The notes: generated by a model not told the origin, from the letters alone. A stretch of 5,936 bases of DNA from an uncultured Steroidobacter sp. (GCA_946478975.1 CAMLEO010000371.1:1-5936); one strand, 5' to 3'; positions 1 through 5,115 are shown, numbered from the stretch's first letter. Numbers and translations are program-made.

Positions 1-532
1 CGAGTACGAGCGAAGTGACGCTGCACATCAGGAACGTGTTACGCAGCGCGCCCGCTGCGACAGCCTGCTGTGCATCCCAACCGATTGCGCTGATGAGCAG
101 GCCCGCGACGATCCAGCCGATCGTGCCCCACACGCGGATCTTGCCGAACTGCGCGGCCGGGTCGGTCAGCTGACGGAACGACACGGAATTCACCAGCGCC
201 AGCGTCGGCATGTAAATGATCATGTAGCCGAGCACGTAGGGATAGAACGCCGAGAAGCTGCCGGAGCTGTACATCAGGTACATGAGCACTGCGCCGACGA
301 GGTGGAGCACGCCCAGGATGCGCTCCGCATTGAAGAAGCGGTCCGCGACCAGGCCGATGATGAATGGAGCGATGATCGCGCCCCAGCTCTGCGTGGAGAA
401 GGCCTGGCCGATCTCGCCGCCGGAGGCCGAGAACGCGGAGCCGAGGAAGGTTCCCAGCGTGACGAACCATCCTCCCCAGATGAAGAACTGGAGGAACATC
501 ATGACGCTGAGCCGAATGGTGATCGGATTCAA
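1..532 (-). CDS. NupG-like MFS transporter (nucleoside:H+ symporter family), N-terminal part
   Basis: This is the first 177 codons of an inner-membrane transporter, cut by the left window edge, so about 40% of a usual 400-430-residue protein is present. The opening region with LSVMMFLQFFIWGGWFV (residues 8-24), GLVADRF (60-66), YMPTLALVNS (107-116) and RVWGTIGWI (133-141) matches the pattern of the nucleoside:H+ symporter branch of the major facilitator superfamily, whose model is E. coli NupG. Hydrophobic stretches near residues 8-30, 46-66, 72-92, 97-118 and 135-152 fit TM1-TM5. No ATG lies at the expected N-terminus. I chose the TTG at 532 because it follows a G-run and gives an N-terminus almost the same length as that of NupG; the next in-frame starts are ATGs at 502 and 499, which would trim TM1. 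Family membership is clear. The substrate is not: next to a sugar-modifying cluster it may carry a sugar or glycoside product rather than a nucleoside. Confidence 0.88.
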   Translation of the reverse strand, partial: MNPITIRLSVMMFLQFFIWGGWFVTLGTFLGSAFSASGGEIGQAFSTQSWGAIIAPFIIGLVADRFFNAERILGVLHLVGAVLMYLMYSSGSFSAFYPYVLGYMIIYMPTLALVNSVSFRQLTDPAAQFGKIRVWGTIGWIVAGLLISAIGWDAQQAVAAGALRNTFLMCSVTSLVL

Positions 533-535
533 AAG

Positions 536-541
536 CCCCCC
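536..541 (-). promoter_or_regulatory. G-run ribosome binding site supporting the TTG start of the transporter
   Basis: A run of six G on the minus strand sits 3 bases before the TTG at 532. The spacing is short if all six G are used and about 5 if only the first four pair with the 16S tail. No better site precedes the alternative ATGs at 502 and 499. It is the main local support for the TTG start, together with the length match to NupG. Confidence 0.4.
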
Positions 542-542
542 A

Positions 543-554
543 GTAACCGGTGCG
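543..554. promoter_or_regulatory. Second, imperfect operator-like site next to the transporter start
   Basis: GTAACCGGTGCG shares the GTAAC half-site with the 586-599 palindrome and has a symmetric ACCGGT core (546-551), but its right arm is degraded. Its centre is 44 bp from that of the first site, close to four helical turns. It lies immediately before the ribosome binding site of the transporter, a position suitable for repression. The call depends on the pairing with the better site and is weak alone. Confidence 0.25.
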
Positions 555-585
555 CCGCGCGGTTCGACTGCTTCGAGTTGGATTC

Positions 586-599
586 TGTAACGGGTTACA
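586..599. promoter_or_regulatory. Operator-like palindrome upstream of the transporter
   Basis: TGTAACGGGTTACA has perfect 6-bp arms (TGTAAC / GTTACA) around a two-base centre. The size and arms resemble operators of LacI-family sugar regulators, which are often 14-bp palindromes with TGTAA/TTACA-like arms, although those usually have a symmetric CG centre. It lies 54 bp upstream of the TTG start, in the only gap between the operon terminator and the transporter, and TGTAAC read on the minus strand could double as a weak -10 box. No regulator gene is visible in the window. Confidence 0.4.
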
Positions 600-618
600 T
601 CGCGAAGGTTTGCAGAAA

Positions 619-648
619 CCGGCGCTGCCTGTCAAACGGCAGCGCCGG
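619..648 (-). terminator. Intrinsic-type terminator hairpin closing the four-gene operon
   Basis: A perfect 11-bp GC-rich stem (619-629 with 638-648) has an 8-base loop (630-637). On the minus strand it begins 5 bases after the TGA of the short DUF1080 gene and is followed by TTTCTG, a weak T-tract. Position and stem strength fit a Rho-independent terminator, but the poor T-tract may make it leaky and allow read-through into the transporter, or it may serve mainly as a 3'-end stabilising stem. Confidence 0.65.
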
Positions 649-653
649 CGGGA

Positions 654-1316
654 TCATTTGCCGAGCCTGGCGACGCTCACTTCTTTGAAGTACACGACGT
701 CCTTGTCGCTGTGGTTCTGCAGGCCGATGTAACCGCTCGGCGCGCGCTTGCCGCGATCGGGCTCGTATTTCTGTTTCTTTTCCGGCACCGGATCGCCTTC
801 CTTGTAGTCGGTGACCTTGGTGCCGTTCACGGTGACGGTGGTGCGGTCGTCCCGGATCGTGATTTCCATGGTGTTCCATTCGCCGACCTTGGGCTGCGCC
901 AACGTCTTGGTGAACGAGTACAGCACGCCGGTGCGATGCCAGTCGTCTTCCTTGTCGCAGATCTGCACTTCGTAGCCCTTGTTCACGGGCATCCACGGCT
1001 CGGTCGGTTGTTCCGGGATGCGAATGAACACGCCGGAATTGGCTGCCTCGTTCGAGGTGCGATACACGACCTTGATCACCGAGTTGCCGAATTTCTCGCC
1101 GGTGTACCACAGCAGGCCCATGCCGCCGGTGGTCTTGAGCGTGCCGTTCTCGATCACGACTTCGCCGGGGCCGACGTGCTGCCAGCCGTCGAGATTGCGG
1201 CCGTTGAACAGCGGCTTCCATTTCGCATCGGCGCCGTCGGCGGCGCTGGCGGTCGAGATCGCACAAGCGGCGACGACTGCAGCCCACACGGCCATGTGTT
1301 TGGATTCCATCGACAT
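654..1316 (-). CDS. Short exported DUF1080 / 3-keto-disaccharide hydrolase-type protein
   Basis: This gene encodes 220 residues. A signal peptide covers about residues 1-26 (K6, a hydrophobic run from M8 to about I20, cleavage near ASA-AD). VAAC at 15-18 could also act as a lipobox, which would make it a lipoprotein. The mature part is a single DUF1080 domain (PF06439, concanavalin-like beta-sandwich) that starts with the typical KPLFNGRNLDGW (34-45) and continues with NSGVFIRI (93-100), GYEVQICD (114-121), WNTMEITI (147-154) and a closing GYIGLQNH (195-202). Members of this family have been linked to cleavage of 3-keto-glycosides; the substrate here is unknown. I chose ATG 1316 because GAGGAG lies 6 bases upstream and it opens the signal peptide. 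It is the last gene of the operon, 17 bp after the isomerase-like gene and just before the terminator. An open frame continues far upstream over the previous gene, but that part is out of frame with the real protein. Confidence 0.9.
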   Translation of the reverse strand: MSMESKHMAVWAAVVAACAISTASAADGADAKWKPLFNGRNLDGWQHVGPGEVVIENGTLKTTGGMGLLWYTGEKFGNSVIKVVYRTSNEAANSGVFIRIPEQPTEPWMPVNKGYEVQICDKEDDWHRTGVLYSFTKTLAQPKVGEWNTMEITIRDDRTTVTVNGTKVTDYKEGDPVPEKKQKYEPDRGKRAPSGYIGLQNHSDKDVVYFKEVSVARLGK

Positions 1317-1333
1317 GAAGGTCTCCTCGTGAC

Positions 1334-2248
1334 TTACGCTTTGAGCGTGCTCAGGTACTCGAAGCTGGCGCGCACCGCGTCCAGCGTCGAGCCGGTGAAG
1401 TTTTCCTGCTCGACAAAGTAATGTTTGATCTGTTTCGGATCGCAGGCGCCGAAAATGCGCGTCCAATCCATCTTGCCGCGGCCGACTTCCGTGGTTTGTG
1501 ACTTCACTTCGGTCGACGTCGTGACCGCATCCTTGCGCACGTCCTTCACGTGCAGCAGTGAAATGCGATCCGCATATTTCTTTAGGTATGCCACCGGATC
1601 GGCGCCGGCGGTGACCACCCACGCGAGGTCGAGCTCGAACTTCACCAATGACGGATCCGTCAGCTTCAACAGCTCGTCGTATGCGACCGTGCCGTTGTAG
1701 TTGCGGAATTCCATGTTGTGATTGTGATAAGCGGCCTGCAGCCCGGCCTTCTTCGCCACTTCGCCCAGCTTGTTCAGCTGCTCGGCATTCCATTTCCAGT
1801 GGTCGAGCGTGATGGCGCTCGCAAGGGCAGTGCTGTTGGGCACCGACGCACCGGGCGGCAGCGCCGGGAACGCACAGACGAAGAATTTGGCGCCGACATC
1901 CGCCGCACCCTCGACCAACTGCTGCATGTTCTTCTGGATGTCGCTCATGCTGCTGTGGGCCGAAGGCGCCGTCATGCCGTGATCGGCGAACAGCTTGCGC
2001 AGCTCCTTGCCGGACTTGCCGTAGAACCCGGCGGTTTCGACTTCGCGATAGCCGATGCTCTGCAGCGCCTTCAGCGTGCCGAGCAGGTCTTTGTTTGCTT
2101 CCTCGCGCACCGTGTACAGCTGCAGGCCGATGGGCGTGCCCAGCGGGCCAGTGCCGGCGCCAGCGCCGGCAGCAACTGTTTTGCCGCTCATAGCCGCCAT
2201 CATGGCGAGCGAGCTGCATTCGAGAAAGGAGCGACGCGTGATGCTCAT
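1334..2248 (-). CDS. Tat-exported sugar phosphate isomerase/epimerase-like TIM-barrel protein
   Basis: This gene encodes 304 residues. The N-terminus MSITRRSFLE is a twin-arginine signal (R5, R6, F8, L9) followed by a modest hydrophobic run and a Gly/Ala-rich linker up to about residue 36. Export of the folded protein to the periplasm is therefore expected. The rest is a xylose-isomerase-like TIM barrel (AP_endonuc_2, PF01261): GLQLYTVRE (41-49) on strand 1, GYREVETAG (66-74), YHNHNMEF (174-181), FELDLAWVV (204-212), LLHVKD (231-236), EVGRGKMDW (254-262) and YFVEQE (277-282). Asp207, His233 and Glu280 or Glu282 are candidate metal ligands by position. Relatives epimerise, dehydrate or cleave sugars and keto sugars; E. 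coli YcjR, acting on 3-keto-glycosides, is a relevant comparison. I chose ATG 2248 because AGGAG lies 5 bases upstream and the Tat motif follows at once; a longer frame to 2299 lacks this support. Proposed role: epimerase, hydratase or lyase on a 3-keto sugar. Confidence 0.9.
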   Translation of the reverse strand: MSITRRSFLECSSLAMMAAMSGKTVAAGAGAGTGPLGTPIGLQLYTVREEANKDLLGTLKALQSIGYREVETAGFYGKSGKELRKLFADHGMTAPSAHSSMSDIQKNMQQLVEGAADVGAKFFVCAFPALPPGASVPNSTALASAITLDHWKWNAEQLNKLGEVAKKAGLQAAYHNHNMEFRNYNGTVAYDELLKLTDPSLVKFELDLAWVVTAGADPVAYLKKYADRISLLHVKDVRKDAVTTSTEVKSQTTEVGRGKMDWTRIFGACDPKQIKHYFVEQENFTGSTLDAVRASFEYLSTLKA

Positions 2249-2280
2249 GAGCTCTCCTGGTACAAACGTTTTGTCAAGTA

Positions 2281-3408
2281 TTAAGCGATCGCGGTCCATT
2301 GATTCGAGGCCGAAGAATGCAGCACCGCCTCGACGATGCTCATCGAGCGCGCGCCGTCGGCGAAGGTCGGCAGGCCTTCATGACTTTCGCCGCGCATGGC
2401 TGCATAGGAATCGCGGACGAATGCTTCGAACGAATCGCCCCAGCCCTGCGCGTGACCGGCGGGCAGAACGGCGAGGCGACGATGCTCCGGCGAGCCCTGC
2501 GAAGGATCGCGCACGAACAGCGTCATGCCTTCGCGCTTGCCGATCCACAGCTGCTCGGGGCTTTCCAGATCGAAGATCGCGCTTTGTTTTGCGCCGTCGA
2601 TCTCGAACCACAGGCGATTCTTGCGGCCGGCGGACACCTGGCTGACGGTGAGCGATGCGAGCGTGCCGCGATCGGTGCGCAGAATCAGGCAGGCAACGTC
2701 TTCGGTGGACACGGGCTTGGTGTCTTTGACCTCGCCGCTGGCTTGGAACGCGACTCGGCTCGCGGCCGCAGAGCGCTCGGCAATCGGTGTGCCCAGTGTT
2801 GCAATCAACGAAGTGAAACGTTCGCCAGTGATCCACTCCAGCAGGTCGCACAGATGCGAGCCGATGTCGGCGAACGCACGCGACGCACCGCCGGCGGACG
2901 CATCGACGCGCCAGTTCGTATCGCCCGCTTGCATCAACCAATCCTGCAAGTACGAGCCCTGAATCAAATAGAGCTTGCCCGTCTCTGCGCTCTGCACGCG
3001 TGCTCGCGCTTCGCGCACCATCGGATGAAAGCGATTGACGAACGGCACTGTCCCGACCAGGCCTTTGCGCTTGGCCAGTTCGGTCAGCGTGACCGCATCT
3101 TTGAGCGAGGTCGCAAGTGGCTTCTCACAAATCACGTGCTTGCCGGCTTCGAGCGCCGCTTGTGCAACTTCCATGTGATAGGAGTTGGGCGTGCAGATGT
3201 GAATCACATCCACGTCTTTGTCGCGTGCCGCTTCGAGCCCCGAAGCGAAGCTGCGAGGGACTTGCATCGACTTCGCCGCTTCCGCCGAGCGCTCCGGCGT
3301 GGAGGCCACGACGCCGACGACTTCCGCGCCGGCCAGCCGTGCACAACGTACATGAACCCGGCCGATGAAACCGGTTCCAACAACAGCCGCGCGTAAGGGT
3401 TTGGACAT
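2281..3408 (-). CDS. Gfo/Idh/MocA family NAD(P)-dependent sugar oxidoreductase
   Basis: This gene encodes 375 residues, a normal length for the family. The N-terminal Rossmann domain has VVGTGFIGRVH (9-19) for the dinucleotide, HICTPNSYH (70-78) and the family hallmark EKPLATS (95-101), in which Lys96 is the expected catalytic lysine. The C-terminal alpha/beta domain holds GGASRAFADIGSH (173-185), giving Asp181 and His185 as the usual active-site partners. Such enzymes oxidise or reduce a sugar hydroxyl, often at C3. No signal peptide or Tat motif is present, so it should act in the cytoplasm. I chose ATG 3408; an in-frame TTG at 3426 would add six residues, and neither start has a good ribosome binding site. 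Translation may be coupled to the upstream gene, whose stop is 24 bp away. The next gene begins 32 bp downstream. The exact substrate and the in vivo direction are unknown; in this setting 3-keto-sugar chemistry is the best guess. Confidence 0.93.
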   Translation of the reverse strand: MSKPLRAAVVGTGFIGRVHVRCARLAGAEVVGVVASTPERSAEAAKSMQVPRSFASGLEAARDKDVDVIHICTPNSYHMEVAQAALEAGKHVICEKPLATSLKDAVTLTELAKRKGLVGTVPFVNRFHPMVREARARVQSAETGKLYLIQGSYLQDWLMQAGDTNWRVDASAGGASRAFADIGSHLCDLLEWITGERFTSLIATLGTPIAERSAAASRVAFQASGEVKDTKPVSTEDVACLILRTDRGTLASLTVSQVSAGRKNRLWFEIDGAKQSAIFDLESPEQLWIGKREGMTLFVRDPSQGSPEHRRLAVLPAGHAQGWGDSFEAFVRDSYAAMRGESHEGLPTFADGARSMSIVEAVLHSSASNQWTAIA

Positions 3409-3432
3409 ACGAGTGGACACTTGCAAAGGGAG

Positions 3433-4338
3433 TTAGGGAGCGGACGCCGCCCCGGCATATTTACACGCGGCCGGGTCGGATTTCACGTAGTAATCGCGAT
3501 AGGTCGAAGCTTTGGGATCCATGCAGCCGGCCAGGTTCAGCAGCTCCACTTTGCGGAAATCGATCGGATGCGATTCGCTCTGGAGCGAAATGTAGCCGCC
3601 TTCGAGCAATTTGCCGACCGGCTGCGCTTTGGGATCGTGGTTATGCACCACGCCGCCGCCGAACTGCGGCAGGGCGTATTCGAGCACTTTTTCGCCGTTG
3701 ACGTAGTGGGTGATCTGGCCCGAGCCGAGCACCAGGAACTCCGCCCGCACCCATTGCTCGCCGTCGAACGTCTTGGAGGTCGAGCTCAAACAATGTTCCG
3801 GGTAGATGCTGCCGTCGACCACGATCTCCGTGCCCGGCGTGCAGACATTCAACGTCGGCCGGGGCTTGCCGTCGCTGTTGCCGCCGAGGAGCTGGCCTTC
3901 GATGGAGATCGGGAAATCCTGATCGCGCGTCATGGTGCGCGGGTCTTGTGAGTGGAGCATCGCGCCGCTGTTGCGCAGGGCCCAGGCACCGGGGCCCCCT
4001 TTGGCCTGCTCGCCGACGAAGCGATATTCGACCACCAGGCGGTAGTAGGAATACGGTGTTTTATAGAAGAGGTGACCGAACTGATTGTCGAACGCGCCGG
4101 GATATTTGTCGTAACGAACCTGCAGCAGGCCGTCCTTGACCCGGAATGTATCGGCAAAATTTTCACCGAGGTCGTGCTTGCTGATCTTCGGCGTCCAGCC
4201 GGTCAGGTCGCGGCCATTGAACATTTGAATCCACTCGCTTTGGGGCACCTGCTTCAACGGTGCGTCCGCGGCCTGCGCGCCTATTGAGCACGTGAGCGCC
4301 AGCAAGGCGCTGGCCAGCCGCGAGGAAATGGTTCGCAT
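3433..4338 (-). CDS. Long exported DUF1080 / 3-keto-disaccharide hydrolase-type protein with Cys-pair tail
   Basis: This gene encodes 301 residues. A Sec signal peptide covers about residues 1-23 (R2, R7, hydrophobic ASALLALTCSIG, cleavage after AQA). One DUF1080 beta-sandwich domain (PF06439) runs from about 34 to 267: EWIQMFNGRDLTGW (35-48), YYRLVVEYRF (98-107), NSGAMLHSQDP (123-133), DFPISIEGQLLGG (141-153), EQWVRAEFLVLG (194-205) and GGYISLQSE (247-255). The last 30 residues form a separate tail with GCMDP (271-275), TYRDYY (279-284) and CKY (292-294), probably closed by a Cys272-Cys292 disulfide in the periplasm. ATG 4338 was chosen because GGGGGAG lies 6 bases upstream and it opens the signal peptide; the frame stays open to 4560 without support. 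It is the first gene of the operon. Likely role: cleavage or hydration of a 3-keto-glycoside outside the cytoplasm. This is inferred from the family and is not visible in residues. Confidence 0.92.
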   Translation of the reverse strand: MRTISSRLASALLALTCSIGAQAADAPLKQVPQSEWIQMFNGRDLTGWTPKISKHDLGENFADTFRVKDGLLQVRYDKYPGAFDNQFGHLFYKTPYSYYRLVVEYRFVGEQAKGGPGAWALRNSGAMLHSQDPRTMTRDQDFPISIEGQLLGGNSDGKPRPTLNVCTPGTEIVVDGSIYPEHCLSSTSKTFDGEQWVRAEFLVLGSGQITHYVNGEKVLEYALPQFGGGVVHNHDPKAQPVGKLLEGGYISLQSESHPIDFRKVELLNLAGCMDPKASTYRDYYVKSDPAACKYAGAASAP

Positions 4339-4344
4339 CAATCG

Positions 4345-4351
4345 CTCCCCC
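4345..4351 (-). promoter_or_regulatory. Ribosome binding site that sets the start of the long DUF1080 gene
   Basis: GGGGGAG on the minus strand lies 6 bases before ATG 4338, an ideal distance. It favours this start over the in-frame ATG at 4362 and the longer frame to 4560. It abuts the plus-strand ribosome binding site of the divergent hydrolase. Confidence 0.6.
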
Positions 4352-4357
4352 GAAGGA
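4352..4357 (+). promoter_or_regulatory. Candidate ribosome binding site for the hydrolase GTG start
   Basis: GAAGGA lies 6 bases before an in-frame GTG at 4364. It is the best-placed purine-rich site among the possible hydrolase starts (ATG 4292, ATG 4328, GTG 4364, TTG 4433, TTG 4445). ATG 4328 has GAGGAA directly in front of it, too close to be useful. Confidence 0.4.
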
Positions 4358-4363
4358 TTCATC

Positions 4364-5107
4364 GTGTGTTCGTGTTGCGCCCGGCGAGCGCACGCTGCGA
4401 CCATAGCTGCCCCCGCTCCCCGGGGCAATGGTTTGGGCAACGGTTTGAACAGCGCTTCCAACTCGGCGACCCCGCCCGCCACAATTGTGCTGGTCCACGG
4501 CTTGTGGATGTCCGGCTTCCAGATGAAGCTGCTCCAGCGCCGGCTGGAGTCCGCCAGCAATTGCCGCGTTGTCTCTTATTCCTATCCTTCGATCTCCGGC
4601 GGGATGAGCGATCACGTGCGTGGGCTCTTGGAATTTGCGCGCAAGCAGAATGCGGGTGAGCTGCACTTCGTTGGTCATAGCCTCGGCGGCTTGGTGATTC
4701 TGCGAGCGCTGGAGATCACCGACGATTTGCCTCCAGGGCGAGTCGTGCTACTCGGCACGCCATCGCAAGGATCGCGCGCGGCGCAGGGAGTGGCGCGCGT
4801 TGTGCCGTTTGGAAAAGCTATTCTCGGCGCGGCGATCAATGCTGAATGCATCGAACACTCGCCGCGTGAGTACCAGGGCCATCGCGATGTCGGCGTGATC
4901 GCCGGCTCCGCAACGCTCGGCTTGGGCCGACTGTTCGCCACCCTGCCCGGCGATCACGATGGCACTGTGCTGGTCGAGGAAACCTATCTCCCCGGCACCA
5001 AAGATCACATCATCCTGTCGATCTCACATACCGGGATGTTGTTTTCGACGGAGGTGGCGGAGCAGGCCGCTTTCTTCTTACGGTCTGGCGCGTTCCGCCG
5101 CTCGTGA
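4364..5107 (+). CDS. Alpha/beta hydrolase (lipase/esterase-like), start uncertain
   Basis: From GTG 4364 this gene encodes 247 residues. The core is an alpha/beta-hydrolase fold. IVLVHGLWMSG (41-51) gives the strand and oxyanion-hole HG, and FVGHSLGG (102-109) is the nucleophile elbow with Ser106. LPGDHDGTV (194-202) supplies the likely acid Asp199, and SISHTGML (219-226) the catalytic His222. LLGTPSQGS after the nucleophile is typical of COG1075-type lipases and esterases. The first 40 residues are Cys/Arg- then Gly/Asn/Ser-rich and do not look like a signal peptide or conserved domain, so the true start may be later (TTG 4433 or 4445) or earlier (ATG 4292 would overlap the divergent gene). 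GTG 4364 has the best ribosome binding site. The stop is 8 bp from that of mutS, tail to tail. It may hydrolyse an ester, but nothing ties it firmly to the sugar operon apart from being divergent from it. No substrate can be named. Confidence 0.85.
   Translation: MCSCCARRAHAATIAAPAPRGNGLGNGLNSASNSATPPATIVLVHGLWMSGFQMKLLQRRLESASNCRVVSYSYPSISGGMSDHVRGLLEFARKQNAGELHFVGHSLGGLVILRALEITDDLPPGRVVLLGTPSQGSRAAQGVARVVPFGKAILGAAINAECIEHSPREYQGHRDVGVIAGSATLGLGRLFATLPGDHDGTVLVEETYLPGTKDHIILSISHTGMLFSTEVAEQAAFFLRSGAFRRS
4400..4428 (-). promoter_or_regulatory. Candidate sigma70-type promoter of the four-gene operon
   Basis: On the minus strand TTGCCC (4428-4423) and TATGGT (4405-4400) are separated by exactly 17 bp, each matching four of six consensus positions. 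Transcription would begin near 4393 and give a leader of about 55 bases before ATG 4338. The -35 box falls in the first copy of a 12-bp tandem repeat. It was found by eye in GC-rich DNA, so the match could be chance. Confidence 0.3.
4423..4446 (+). repeat. Tandem 12-bp direct repeat, two copies
   Basis: GGGCAATGGTTT (4423-4434) is followed directly by GGGCAACGGTTT (4435-4446), with one mismatch. In the hydrolase frame it encodes the repeated GNGL-GNGL of the low-complexity N-terminus. It also spans the -35 region of the candidate operon promoter, so it could be a duplicated protein-binding site or simply a slippage product. Confidence 0.6.
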
Positions 5108-5115
5108 GTGACCTC

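Noticed and set aside
39..635. A 198-codon minus-strand open frame over the transporter.
   Set aside because: It is the transporter read in another frame. The correct frame gives clear membrane segments and NupG-family motifs, while this one gives an Arg/His-rich soluble product and runs through the terminator loop.
654..2219. A 521-codon open frame on the minus strand that seems to fuse a long unknown region to the short DUF1080 protein.
   Set aside because: The upstream 301 codons read the isomerase-like gene in the wrong frame and give a low-complexity, Arg/Gly-rich product. The real start at 1316 has a ribosome binding site and a signal peptide.
2249..2280. TTGACA (2277-2272, minus strand) and an AAACGTTT palindrome in the gap before the isomerase-like gene, as a possible internal promoter or operator.
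   Set aside because: At 17 bp spacing the -10 position reads GAGCTC, next to the start codon, which cannot serve. The 8-bp palindrome is too short to claim without a second copy.
2299..3396. A 365-codon open frame on the plus strand lying over almost the whole oxidoreductase gene.
   Set aside because: It mirrors a strongly supported Gfo/Idh/MocA gene on the other strand. Its product has no recognisable motif and is rich in Arg and Ala, as expected for the complement of GC-rich coding DNA.
4163..4678. A 171-codon minus-strand open frame across the start of the long DUF1080 gene and the hydrolase.
   Set aside because: It overlaps both supported genes in other frames, has no motif, and includes the leader region with the candidate promoter.
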